From SIG701 sp045577175 (GTDB taxonomy: Bacteria; Bacillota; Clostridia; Oscillospirales; CAG-272), in the NCBI GenBank assembly GCA_045577175.1, contig JAZNHT010000043.1:1-24237 (forward strand): 24,237 nt of DNA, written 5' to 3'. Of the stretch, positions 17,317 to 24,182 are shown in pieces. The stretch's first letter is position 1. Each line of letters opens with the position of its first letter. The notes beneath the pieces were generated by a model. The model made no database searches, had not been told where the DNA came from, and saw only the letters and a list, made by a program, of their open reading frames with translations. Made by a program: the position numbers and the translations under genes.

Positions 17317-17507
17317 ACTAACACTCCTTGATGAAAATTTGAAAAAATTGGCGTATCGGTCTCTGTTCGCATAAAAACGGCACGGCGCGGCATACTACTA
17401 CCGTACCCTTTGTGAGGCAATACCACAAGACGGGCTTCCGTCAAACACGTCGGCTCCTTCCCCGGATTCCGACGGACAAAAACGTGGGGAGAAAGCATCA
17501 CACGCAC

Positions 17508-17654
17508 ATGAACAACCAGAACCAGAACAACCAGAACAATCAGAATCAGAACAACAACCAGAACAAGATGCAGAACAAGACGGACAATCAGAACAAGGCA
17601 CAGAACAACAACCAGAATCAGAATAAATCCCAGAACAAGGCAGACAACCACTAA
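17508..17654 (+). CDS. Asn/Gln-rich 48-residue microprotein
   Basis: The protein MNNQNQNNQNNQNQN... is almost entirely Asn and Gln with a few Lys, Asp and Ala, ending KSQNKADNH. It has no hydrophobic segment and no Cys. GGGGAG lies 16 bases before the ATG, which is long; the frame stays open 32 codons further but becomes ordinary Arg-rich sequence there, so the ATG at 17508 is preferred. A strong terminator follows 24 bases after the stop, supporting a real short transcript. I recall similar low-complexity short proteins in Clostridia without a known role. It could equally be a low-complexity repeat with no function. Confidence 0.55.
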   Translation: MNNQNQNNQNNQNQNNNQNKMQNKTDNQNKAQNNNQNQNKSQNKADNH

Positions 17655-17678
17655 ACAAACAACCTGCAAAGGGGTACC

Positions 17679-17703
17679 AAAAGCCACGCTCGCCGTGGCT
17701 TTT
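17679..17703 (+). terminator. Intrinsic terminator after the Asn/Gln-rich gene
   Basis: AAAAGCCACG (17679-17688) and CGTGGCTTTT (17694-17703) form a perfect 10-pair stem with a 5-base loop, ending in a T run. Confidence 0.88.
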
Positions 17704-17731
17704 GTCATGCAGACAATTTTTCCGATTCACC

Positions 17732-17760
17732 TTGATTTATCCGCCGATCTGTGGTATAAT
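17732..17760 (+). promoter_or_regulatory. Promoter of tRNA-Arg
   Basis: TTGATT (17732-17737), a 17-base spacer and TATAAT (17755-17760). The predicted transcript has a leader of about 65 bases with two small hairpins (GGTAT/ATACC near 17779-17792; ATGATG/CATCAT near 17811-17826) before the tRNA. Confidence 0.85.
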
Positions 17761-17831
17761 ACGATTCGGCAAGTTCTTCGGTATCAGTATACCGCACAAT
17801 CTTTGCCAAATGATGAACACATCATAATTTT

Positions 17832-17906
17832 GTCCCCATAGTTAAACGGATATAACAAACCCCTCCTAAGGGTTAGTTAGAGGTTCGATTCCCCTTGGGG
17901 ACGCCA
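17832..17906 (+). tRNA. tRNA-Arg (anticodon CCU), CCA encoded
   Basis: The acceptor stem is GTCCCCA with TGGGGAC, then discriminator G and an encoded CCA (17904-17906). The D stem is GTTA/TAAC. The anticodon arm is AACCC-CTCCTAA-GGGTT, giving anticodon CCT, which reads AGG (Arg). The T arm AGAGG-TTCGATT-CCCCT has one A-C mismatch. The body is 72 nt to the discriminator base. A terminator begins at the final A of CCA. Confidence 0.95.
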
Positions 17907-17930
17907 AAAGGCAGGTCAATCCTGCCTTTT
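17906..17930. terminator. Terminator shared by the tRNA and the AraC-family gene
   Basis: AAAAGGCAGG (17906-17915), loop TCAAT, CCTGCCTTTT (17921-17930), followed by TTATTTT on the plus strand. It also stands directly after the stop of the convergent AraC-type gene, where the minus strand ends in TTTT. Confidence 0.88.
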
Positions 17931-18875
17931 TTATTTTCGCTCACCGCGGATTTTGCGCTGGAGCTTTTCCGGCGTCGTATCACGGTATTTCCGCACAGCG
18001 CTGTAAAAGCCGCTGTAGGAATGGTATCCGACACGCTCGGAAATCTCCTGCAAGGTAAGATCGGTTGTCTCAAGCAGCTTCTCCGTCACGAAAATCCGCT
18101 GCTTCGTAATCAGCGAGGCGAGACTCTCCCCCATCAGCTGATATACGACGCGATCCGTCTGCCGCTTGCTCAAAAACAGCTTGAGCATCAGCTCCTCCGT
18201 CGGATTGTCACTCGTGTACGAATTGGCTATGTAATTCTCAATCACCCAGCGGCGATGCGTCTTATGAAGATAGCGATCGTCACGGACTGCGTTTCCGCTC
18301 GGCTGCCGATCGGTCTCTGCGGAAAGGGCACCTGCCACCTCGATGAAAAACACCGTCATATACGACTGCACGATATGATCGATCCTCGCATTCCACCCAC
18401 GCAGAAATGTGCCCATGTTTTCAAGAAGTGCCAAGAGCATCTCGCCCTCCAGCACACGAATCTGATCCACTGACGAAAAGAGCGCGGAATAATACGCGTA
18501 CTCGGAGAACTGTCCGTGTGCGACCGTTTTCAGCCGATCGAAGCTGAGGAAAAACGCGGTATGCTCCGTTTCCTCACCGATTTTGCTGATCTTATACGGA
18601 TGATCGGGCGGAATTACGGCAACGGAATCCTCCGTCAAAACGGCGGAAACGCCGTCCTCTCCCTCAAGCATGATACTGCCCGAGCGGACGCAGAGGAACG
18701 CACAGCACCCGCGAAAACCGACCGTATCCCCGAAATCCTTCGAAAACGAACAGAGATCCGTGCGGCTGAAGAAGGAGATTTTCATATCGCCGACGGAGCA
18801 CACCGCATACGGTGCTGTCGGATTACCGCCGTCTGCGGCACGGATCGGCGACGATTTCTTTTTACAGACTGTCAC
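17931..18875 (-). CDS. AraC-family transcriptional regulator
   Basis: The C-terminal 100 residues form an AraC-type double helix-turn-helix: a first helix pair around DRVVYQLMGESLASLITKQR and the second motif LTLQEISERVGYHSYSGFYS, followed by DTTPEKL, as is usual for the family. The N-terminal part is a cupin-like ligand domain (VRSGSIMLEGEDG, VAVIPPDHPYKI). The start is uncertain. I prefer GTG at 18875, which has AAGG and GGTGAG close upstream; the frame continues to a TTG at 18893. Members with this layout usually respond to sugars. The target is unknown, and the next gene upstream on this strand is in a separate, terminator-bounded unit. Confidence 0.85.
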   Translation of the reverse strand: MTVCKKKSSPIRAADGGNPTAPYAVCSVGDMKISFFSRTDLCSFSKDFGDTVGFRGCCAFLCVRSGSIMLEGEDGVSAVLTEDSVAVIPPDHPYKISKIGEETEHTAFFLSFDRLKTVAHGQFSEYAYYSALFSSVDQIRVLEGEMLLALLENMGTFLRGWNARIDHIVQSYMTVFFIEVAGALSAETDRQPSGNAVRDDRYLHKTHRRWVIENYIANSYTSDNPTEELMLKLFLSKRQTDRVVYQLMGESLASLITKQRIFVTEKLLETTDLTLQEISERVGYHSYSGFYSAVRKYRDTTPEKLQRKIRGERK

Positions 18876-18917
18876 GCACTCACCAACCTTCAAATTTACG
18901 TCATTTTTACGGAATAT

Positions 18918-18946
18918 ATGGTATCATAGAAAATATACAAAGTCAA
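18918..18946 (-). promoter_or_regulatory. Promoter of the AraC-family gene
   Basis: The minus strand reads TTGACT (plus 18941-18946), a 17-base spacer, then TACCAT (plus 18918-18923). The -35 is good and the -10 moderate (4 of 6). Confidence 0.6.
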
Positions 18947-18956
18947 GAGGCAAGAA

Positions 18957-18991
18957 AAAATCTTCCCCGTTAAACAACCGAGGAAGATTTT
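18957..18991 (-). terminator. Terminator after the ECF S component
   Basis: AAAATCTTCC (18957-18966) and GGAAGATTTT (18982-18991) are perfect reverse complements around 15 bases. The minus strand continues TTTTCTTG. It begins 6 bases after the S-component stop. Confidence 0.85.
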
Positions 18992-18997
18992 GCGGTA

Positions 18998-19552
18998 TCA
19001 TCTGACAAGACGGCGGAGTGTCGAGCTGAGCGGCAGGATCAGCAATCCGACACAGAAATTCCCCGCAGCATGGACGAGATCGAACGGGATGCCTGCCGCA
19101 ATCCATGCGAGCATGGCGGAGAAATCCATTTTTGCAACAATTGCCCACGCCGGTGCATAGAGAGTGCCGAATAAAAGTCCGTGCAGTGCGCACAAAAGCG
19201 GATATACAACTGCGGAAGCAGCGCGCGGCATCCTCTGCGGAAGCAGCATCGTGACGCCCCAAAGCACCGTCCATATGTACAGATACGGAATCCACCACAC
19301 GTTGAATCCGGCGTACAGCCCGTTCAGGAGAACGTACAGATAAATCGGAATCAGTGCTTTCACACGAAAAACGAGGGTATACGTTACCGTGAGCATTCCG
19401 AGCAGGTGAATGTTCGGCAAGGCCTCCATCACGATTTTCGAAACGAACATAATCGCCGCGAGCATCGCAAATATGACCGTTTCCCGTATCCGTCGGGAAC
19501 GGATTTCGGCCGCGCTTTTCAGCCGCGGATTATTTGGAGTAGACAAGCTCAT
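18998..19552 (-). CDS. ECF transporter S component (probable cobalamin/cobinamide uptake)
   Basis: This 184-residue membrane protein has five to six hydrophobic helices (ETVIFAMLAAIMFVSKIVME, VTYTLVFRVKALIPIYLYVL, LYIWTVLWGVTML, VVYPLLCALHGLLFGTLYAP, VHAAGNFCVGLLIL). The N-terminus has positive charges (RSRRIRE) and the layout is that of an ECF-type substrate-binding (S) component. Such proteins work with a shared ECF A/A'/T module that would be encoded elsewhere. The start overlaps the upstream DUF4430 gene by 23 bases and has no clear ribosome site, so coupling is likely; TTG two codons later is an alternative. B12 specificity is inferred from the cobalamin riboswitch and the DUF4430 partner. 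Riboflavin-type or other S components would look similar by sequence alone. Confidence 0.82.
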   Translation of the reverse strand: MSLSTPNNPRLKSAAEIRSRRIRETVIFAMLAAIMFVSKIVMEALPNIHLLGMLTVTYTLVFRVKALIPIYLYVLLNGLYAGFNVWWIPYLYIWTVLWGVTMLLPQRMPRAASAVVYPLLCALHGLLFGTLYAPAWAIVAKMDFSAMLAWIAAGIPFDLVHAAGNFCVGLLILPLSSTLRRLVR

Positions 19553-19955
19553 ACGCGTCGCCGTCGGTAATTCCCGTGGAATCGACGCCGGTCATCATAT
19601 ATTCTCCGCCCTTGTAGAAGCCCCAGTAGCTCTGATCGACGTCGTAATCGGCGGTGATGCCGTTGACAACCTTAATGTACAGACCGAACTCACTGTCCTC
19701 ACCCGCAATCAGATTATGCGCGAGCAGTGCCTCGCCGAGCGTTTCGGCATCGGTGTGAATCGTGAATGTGACAGCCTTCTCCTCGGCTTTGACCTGCACG
19801 GTGACAGTCTTTTCTCCCTCGCCGAACTCGGCATCCGACTGATAGGTTGCGCTCGCCCAAAGTCCCTCCGCAGTCTCTTTACCGCAGGCGGCGAAGGAGA
19901 ACAGGCATGCAAAGGCGAGAATGAGAGCAATTACGGAATACGCAGTTTTTTTCAT
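19530..19955 (-). CDS. DUF4430 lipoprotein (transcobalamin-like domain)
   Basis: This 141-residue protein has a lipoprotein signal peptide: KK, a hydrophobic stretch, then the lipobox FAAC with C24 as lipidated residue. The rest matches the DUF4430 pattern related to the C-terminal domain of transcobalamin/intrinsic factor: TLGEALLAHNLI, then SYWGFYKGGEYMMTGVDSTG and ITDGDAYELVY. The start at 19955 is preceded by AAAGGAAA at proper distance; the frame is open 50 codons further but that part is riboswitch. Anchored on the outer face of the membrane, it would hand a corrinoid to the S component encoded by the overlapping downstream gene. The B12 ligand is inferred from domain and context. Confidence 0.88.
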   Translation of the reverse strand: MKKTAYSVIALILAFACLFSFAACGKETAEGLWASATYQSDAEFGEGEKTVTVQVKAEEKAVTFTIHTDAETLGEALLAHNLIAGEDSEFGLYIKVVNGITADYDVDQSYWGFYKGGEYMMTGVDSTGITDGDAYELVYSK

Positions 19956-20004
19956 GGTTTGATTTCCTTTCGTTTTATAAAATCCACAAAAGGATAAAAC
20001 AAAA

Positions 20005-20021
20005 GCACCCTTCCCGGGTGC
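20005..20021 (-). terminator. Second terminator-like hairpin before the DUF4430 gene
   Basis: On the minus strand GCACCC-GGGAA-GGGTGC is followed by TTTTGTTTT. It lies between the riboswitch terminator and the gene, so the leader carries two terminators in tandem. Confidence 0.7.
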
Positions 20022-20033
20022 GTCGGTACGGCG

Positions 20034-20058
20034 AAAAAAGGATACCCTGCCCGTATCC
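20034..20058 (-). terminator. Riboswitch expression-platform terminator
   Basis: On the minus strand GGATAC, loop GGGCAGG, GTATCC, then six T (plus 20034-20039). It lies 47 bases after the aptamer P1 stem, as expected for a transcriptional OFF switch. Confidence 0.8.
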
Positions 20059-20104
20059 TGCCGTCCTCCGCCCTCCCATTTTGCCCAAGAGCTCTTTTGA
20101 GGCA

Positions 20105-20240
20105 CAGACCGATAAGCATTCCGACTTGAGAAGCATGGCTTCAGTTACGGTAATGGCTGTTGCCGCGGATTTGCACCGCGATTTCCTTATCCCCGAACGG
20201 CAGTGCCGCCCGATTGCCGGGGAAGCCCCCGACCGATCTG
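20105..20240 (-). ncRNA. Cobalamin (B12) riboswitch aptamer
   Basis: On the minus strand the sequence contains the cobalamin core GGTGCAAATCCGCGGC, then ACCGTAACTG, and a B12-box-like AAGTCGGAATGC. The ends pair as a 9-bp P1 helix: CAGATCGGT (plus 20232-20240) with ATCGGTCTG (plus 20105-20113), two of the pairs being G-U. Core, P1 and downstream terminators match the RF00174 type of element, which lowers expression when adenosyl- or methylcobalamin is abundant. It precedes the DUF4430 lipoprotein and ECF S component genes. A covariance-model search would settle the exact subclass. Confidence 0.9.
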
Positions 20241-20263
20241 CGTTTATTCTTTTATGCATAGGT

Positions 20264-20292
20264 ATTATACCACATTTTTCAACCGTGCGCAA
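20264..20292 (-). promoter_or_regulatory. Promoter of the cobalamin-uptake unit
   Basis: The minus strand has TATAAT (plus 20264-20269) with TTGCGC (plus 20287-20292) 17 bases upstream. The -10 is perfect, the -35 weak. Transcription would begin shortly before the riboswitch P1 stem. Confidence 0.7.
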
Positions 20293-20384
20293 GGGGGATT
20301 CGCAAAAATGCACGCCGTGCTCCGTTGTATTTTCAGCACAAAAATGCAATGCGCTTTTTATGGAAAATGCACACTTCAAATCCA

Positions 20385-20424
20385 ACAATATTCAATTGCA
20401 ATTCGTTGTATATTGTATTATAAT
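20385..20424 (+). promoter_or_regulatory. Promoter of the second AraC-family gene with overlapping dyad
   Basis: TTGCAA (20396-20401), 17-base spacer, TATAAT (20419-20424). A dyad ACAATAT (20385-20391) / ATATTGT (20410-20416) overlaps the -35 and spacer and could be an operator, possibly for self-regulation. The dyad may also be chance in A/T-rich DNA. Confidence 0.7.
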
Positions 20425-20473
20425 GGTATTACAATTATTCAAATTGTACGAAAGAGAGGAGTTGAGACGAAAA

Positions 20474-21328
20474 ATGCCGCCGCTTCGCGAAAAACCCTTA
20501 ACCAATCAAAGGTTAAAACCGATCAATCCTCTTTTATGCGGACATCACGTATGTGACAACACCCATTCGTTCGGTCCCGCAACAAGACATTTTTGGCTTT
20601 TGCATTTTGTTGTATCCGGAAGCGGCTCCTTCCAGACCTCCCGCGGAACGTACAAGGTCGGACCGGGCGACGTTTTTATCATCCGCCCGTACGATATAAC
20701 GTATTATGTCACCGACAAGGACGATCCGTGGACGTACACCTGGCTCGGATTCACCTCTGACATTCCTCTGCCTCAGCCGCTTGTTTCCTCGGATGTGATC
20801 CATGCACCGTTTCTGCAAAAGCTGTTCACCAATGCGTTTGAAACGAATCTTTTCGACAACACAAATCCGATGGTCGGGGCGTACGAGCACTATCTGTGCG
20901 GTATTCTCTGGCAGATTTTCGGGTTGCTCATGCGCGATAACGTGAGCACAAAATCCGCCGCCGAAAACTATGTCCGCGCCGCGATCAGCATCATTGAAGC
21001 GGAGTATTCCACCGATCTGAACGTTTCGTCCCTGGCGGAGAGACTGCATCTCAACCGCAGTTATTTCTCGGAAATTTTCCGTCAGATCACGGGTATCTCT
21101 CCGCACAAGTATCTGACCGATTACCGTATGCGGTGCGCAGAGGAGCTGCTCACGACGCACAAGTGCAACGTGACCGTCACGGCGCACTCCGTAGGCTATC
21201 CGGATGTGTTCGCGTTTTCCCGGGCATACAAGCATCATTTCGGTCACGCACCGACGCAGCCGGCACCCGAAAATGCCGCTCAGCAGAAATCGAAAGATGC
21301 TCTTCCCTTTTTGGTTGACAATGAATAA
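20474..21328 (+). CDS. AraC-family transcriptional regulator (cupin + HTH)
   Basis: This 284-residue protein has an N-terminal AraC-binding cupin (GSGSFQTSRGTYKVGPGDVF, then IIRPYDITYYV) and a C-terminal AraC double HTH: LNVSSLAERLHLNRSYFSEI and VTVTAHSVGYPDVFAFSRAY. This layout is that of sugar-responsive activators such as the MsmR type. The start at 20474 has GAGAGGAG 12 bases upstream and follows the promoter at 20396-20424; a much longer open frame upstream lies antisense to the riboswitch and is rejected. The effector and target are unknown. The nearby nagA operon is a possible target by proximity only. Confidence 0.9.
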   Translation: MPPLREKPLTNQRLKPINPLLCGHHVCDNTHSFGPATRHFWLLHFVVSGSGSFQTSRGTYKVGPGDVFIIRPYDITYYVTDKDDPWTYTWLGFTSDIPLPQPLVSSDVIHAPFLQKLFTNAFETNLFDNTNPMVGAYEHYLCGILWQIFGLLMRDNVSTKSAAENYVRAAISIIEAEYSTDLNVSSLAERLHLNRSYFSEIFRQITGISPHKYLTDYRMRCAEELLTTHKCNVTVTAHSVGYPDVFAFSRAYKHHFGHAPTQPAPENAAQQKSKDALPFLVDNE

Positions 21329-21340
21329 GCAAAGCCCAAC

Positions 21341-21368
21341 AAAAAGACAGCCCGCAGGCTGTCTTTTT
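21341..21368. terminator. Bidirectional terminator between convergent genes
   Basis: AAAAAGACAGCC (21341-21352), loop CGCA, GGCTGTCTTTTT (21357-21368): perfect 12-pair stem with A and T runs on both sides. It serves the AraC-type gene (plus) and the ROK-like gene (minus). Confidence 0.92.
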
Positions 21369-21375
21369 CGTATAA

Positions 21376-22752
21376 TCAGTGAATTTCGGGGAGGCTTGCT
21401 GCGGCGACGGACTGACCGACGCGGCGGCTGGACTCATCCGGGATGTGAAGCTTGATCTTCTCGTTCAGCTCGGGGAACTCTTTTGCGAGGACTTCCTTCG
21501 CGCGCTCAAGCAAAATCACGCCGCCCTCACCGGAGGTAACGCGTCCCATAATGAGCACGTGCTTAATATCGTAGAACAGCGCGTAGTACGCAATCGTATA
21601 GCCGAAGTACACGCCGATCGTGTCGTAAATCTTTGCGGCACGGGGATCGCCCTCTTTCATAAGCCCCTGCACGACCTTGAGCTTTTCTGCGGGGGAGAGA
21701 CTCTCATCAAGCTCGATACCTGCGGCGGGCGCGAGCTTGATAACGGCATCCTGCGAGAAATACTTGACGCCGCAGCCGTAATCGCCCGACCACTCGTCGA
21801 CCATTGCGTTCTTGGAATAGTCACACGGAACGAATGCAAGCTCGTTGAGCCAGCCGGTGATATTGCCGACACCGTCTACGTATCCGCCTGCCTCACTCGT
21901 ACCCATGGCGATACCGAGAACGTTATTGTCGTTCAGATCCATGGCACCTGCGAGCGCGGTTACGTCGCCGTCGTTTGCGACCTCCAGCGGCACGTCGCCA
22001 AATTCCTTTGCAACGTCGATGTACATGTTCTTGCACTTGGCGTCAAACTGATCCTTCGGTACTTTGAGGAACAGGGATGCAACCATGATGCGGTTGTCAA
22101 CGTACACACCTGCGGAGGAAACACCGATTGCGTCCACGCGCGGCATATGCTCGGCGGCACTCTTCATCGCGGAGAGGATTCCGTCGTAGTGATACTGCGG
22201 ATCGCTGTTCGTCTTCGGGAACCAGACGACCTCCTCGCTGTATACGCTCTTACCGTCGATGACGGCGCTGACCTTGCGATCGCTTCCGCCTGCATCAAAG
22301 CCGATGCGGCATCCGTCCAGATGACGTCCGACGGGGGTTGCGCTCTCGCTCGTTACGGGCGCATCCTTGATGTCGCGGTGCTCGACCGTCACGGTCGTCT
22401 CATACACACCGCTCATGAAATCGAAATCAAACGCGCGATCGCCCTCTGCGGTGTATGCCTTGGCAAGTCTGTCCGCAATCAGTTTGGAGCCTGCGATGAT
22501 GATCTTATGACCGCCGCGGATCCAAAGGAGGGATTTCACGAGACGCTCGACGAACTCGTAGTTCTCCTCATCGTGTCCCGTGCCGTCTTTGTAAACGACA
22601 GTCTCAAATGCGCTGACGTAGCCCTTGTTTCTCTCGATGCCGATGACGAGCTTCTCGCCGCCTGCCGCCTTAGCCGCCGCGGTAAACTCACGGTAAACGA
22701 GCGCCATGGGGGTAAACTCTTTGTCCAGGATTGCTTCAATTTTAAGCTTCAT
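21376..22752 (-). CDS. ROK/ASKHA-family sugar kinase-like protein with N-terminal extension
   Basis: This 458-residue protein has a C-terminal part from about residue 148 with actin-like ATPase (ASKHA/ROK) marks: GFDAGGSDRK (151-160, phosphate-1 loop), AIGVSSAGV (208-215), VANDGD (258-263, with the Asp expected as catalytic base) and IAMGTSEAGGYVD (281-293, phosphate-2). The ROK Cys/His zinc motif is not visible. The first 145 residues are not part of a normal ROK kinase, and I do not recognise them. The start at 22752 has GGAG 9 bases upstream and overlaps the nagA stop by 11 bases; the longer open frame inside nagA is rejected. With nagA, a role phosphorylating N-acetylglucosamine or another amino sugar is plausible. 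Confidence 0.8.
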   Translation of the reverse strand: MKLKIEAILDKEFTPMALVYREFTAAAKAAGGEKLVIGIERNKGYVSAFETVVYKDGTGHDEENYEFVERLVKSLLWIRGGHKIIIAGSKLIADRLAKAYTAEGDRAFDFDFMSGVYETTVTVEHRDIKDAPVTSESATPVGRHLDGCRIGFDAGGSDRKVSAVIDGKSVYSEEVVWFPKTNSDPQYHYDGILSAMKSAAEHMPRVDAIGVSSAGVYVDNRIMVASLFLKVPKDQFDAKCKNMYIDVAKEFGDVPLEVANDGDVTALAGAMDLNDNNVLGIAMGTSEAGGYVDGVGNITGWLNELAFVPCDYSKNAMVDEWSGDYGCGVKYFSQDAVIKLAPAAGIELDESLSPAEKLKVVQGLMKEGDPRAAKIYDTIGVYFGYTIAYYALFYDIKHVLIMGRVTSGEGGVILLERAKEVLAKEFPELNEKIKLHIPDESSRRVGQSVAAASLPEIH

Positions 22753-23881
22753 AACGAATTTCTCCTCCGATAATGGTTTTCTTGACACCGAAATTCGCAT
22801 CGGTGATAATGATGTCTGCATCCTTTCCTGCCTCAATCGATCCCTTTTTGTCGGCAATGCCGATCGCTCTCGCGGGATTGAGCGATGCCGCATTGACAAT
22901 TGCGTACAGCGGCATATCCGTGTGATCCATGAAATTCTTGACAGCAGCGTTCAGCTTCAGTACGCTGCCCGCGATCGTGCCGTCCTCAAGCAGGCACTGA
23001 ATACCCTTCACGAACGTCTTCTGACCGCCGAGAGAATACTCGCCGTCGGGCATGCCGCCGGCACGGGTACAGTCGGTGATGAGGACAAGTTTGTCAGCCT
23101 TTGCCTTGCCGATCAGAGAAAACAGACCGGGATGTACATGGAACGTATCCGCAATCAGCTCCGTATACACGTCAGCGGAAAGACCTGCGCCGACGACGCC
23201 GGGCTTGCGGTGATGCAGTCCCGTCTGCGCATTGAAGAGGTGCGTAACATGGGTAGCACCGCATGCAAACGCCTCCATAGCCTGCTCGTACGTCGCATCG
23301 GTATGACCGACGGAGACACGGACATCGCTGTTCTCTCGGATTTTTCTGATCGCGTCAAAGCCGCCTTCCGTCTCGGGAGCGACTGTCACGAGCTTTATGA
23401 TATCTTTGTTGGCGATGATCCAATCGGCATCGAGCGGCTTGATATGCTCGCCTGCCTGCGCGCCTTTTTTATTGATGTTGATGAACGGACCCTCGGCATG
23501 CACACCGGCGAGGTATGCGCCCGACCACGTCTTGCTCTCCTCTTTCAGAGAACGGACAACGTTGAGTGCCGCCTCGATCTCCTGCATGGAGACAGTCATC
23601 GTCGTGGGGAGGAAGGTGGTGACACCGTTCTTCATGACGCCCTCTGCCATCTTGCGGATACCGTCGGCACTGCCGTCGGATGCGTCCTCGTTCAGATAGC
23701 CATGGATATGTACGTCAACGAGACCGGGGGCGGCGTAGCAGCCCGTCGCATCGATGACTTCTGCTTCTGCGGGGATTTCGTTTTCATTCACTAAGCCGAT
23801 GATCGTCTCGTCAAAGAGCAGCGCTTTGCCCTCAATGACCGAATCGGGCAGAATGAATTTTGCCCCTTTGATACATTTCAT
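22742..23881 (-). CDS. nagA: N-acetylglucosamine-6-phosphate deacetylase
   Basis: This 379-residue amidohydrolase removes acetate from GlcNAc-6-phosphate in amino-sugar catabolism and cell-wall recycling. Motifs are in order: VDVHIHG (H58, H60), HAEGPF (E130, metal ligand), VGHTDAT (H193), THLFNAQTGLHHRKPGVVG (H214 and substrate-binding residues) and LITDCTRAGG (D270, catalytic). Length is typical. AAAGGAGG precedes the ATG and a TATAAT promoter lies upstream. Its 3' end overlaps the ROK-like gene, so the two form an operon. No nagB is seen in the window. Confidence 0.96.
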   Translation of the reverse strand: MKCIKGAKFILPDSVIEGKALLFDETIIGLVNENEIPAEAEVIDATGCYAAPGLVDVHIHGYLNEDASDGSADGIRKMAEGVMKNGVTTFLPTTMTVSMQEIEAALNVVRSLKEESKTWSGAYLAGVHAEGPFININKKGAQAGEHIKPLDADWIIANKDIIKLVTVAPETEGGFDAIRKIRENSDVRVSVGHTDATYEQAMEAFACGATHVTHLFNAQTGLHHRKPGVVGAGLSADVYTELIADTFHVHPGLFSLIGKAKADKLVLITDCTRAGGMPDGEYSLGGQKTFVKGIQCLLEDGTIAGSVLKLNAAVKNFMDHTDMPLYAIVNAASLNPARAIGIADKKGSIEAGKDADIIITDANFGVKKTIIGGEIRYEA

Positions 23882-23916
23882 AAGAAAGCCTCCTTTACGG
23901 ATTTTCTGTTCAATTC

Positions 23917-23945
23917 ATTATAACACACGCCATTCGAAAACACAA
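23917..23945 (-). promoter_or_regulatory. Promoter of the nagA operon
   Basis: The minus strand reads TTGTGT (plus 23940-23945), a 17-base spacer, then TATAAT (plus 23917-23922), 36 bases upstream of the nagA ATG. Confidence 0.8.
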
Positions 23946-24115
23946 TAGACTGCAAAGAAAATTTTTATATTTTTTGGATTTTATGTGATCCTTGGCGCAC
24001 AGAAAACCGCACAAAATTGGAGAAAATGCGTTTTGATTTGCATTATATAGCAAACTGCCTTTCGAAACGCCGTCCGACGTATTTTGAACAAACTGTAACA
24101 TCTTCCCGTACGCAC

Positions 24116-24144
24116 TTGACAAATGTGTCTACATGCTGTAAACT
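24116..24144 (+). promoter_or_regulatory. Promoter of the BlaI-type repressor gene
   Basis: TTGACA (24116-24121), 17-base spacer, TAAACT (24139-24144). The -35 is perfect, the -10 matches 4 of 6. Operator-like palindromes overlap it. Confidence 0.75.
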
Positions 24145-24168
24145 GTAATTGTCTACAATAGGTAGACA
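24126..24168. promoter_or_regulatory. Two BlaI/MecI-type operators
   Basis: Site 2 (24150-24168) is a perfect palindrome TGTCTAC-AATAG-GTAGACA. Site 1 (24126-24144) is an imperfect copy TGTCTAC-ATGCT-GTAAACT with the same spacing. Their centres are 24 bases apart, and they lie over the spacer/-10 box and just downstream. The GTCTAC half-site and TACA/TGTA core resemble known BlaI and MecI operators, so autorepression is likely. Confidence 0.8.
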
Positions 24169-24182
24169 CGGGAGGTACTGAC

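Noticed and set aside
17317..17507. T-box or SAM riboswitch upstream of cysK
   Set aside because: No T-box consensus, specifier-type stem, or SAM aptamer core is visible on the minus strand, and no terminator precedes the gene.
17313..17708. Very hydrophobic minus-strand frame (Leu/Val-rich) that looks like a membrane protein
   Set aside because: It is the complement of the Asn/Gln repeat codons, which yields Leu/Val/Ile runs automatically. It overlaps the cysK start and a terminator.
20018..20473. N-terminal extension of the second AraC-type protein to 20018
   Set aside because: This part lies antisense to the riboswitch and upstream of a consensus promoter at 20396-20424, so it is not transcribed from that promoter.
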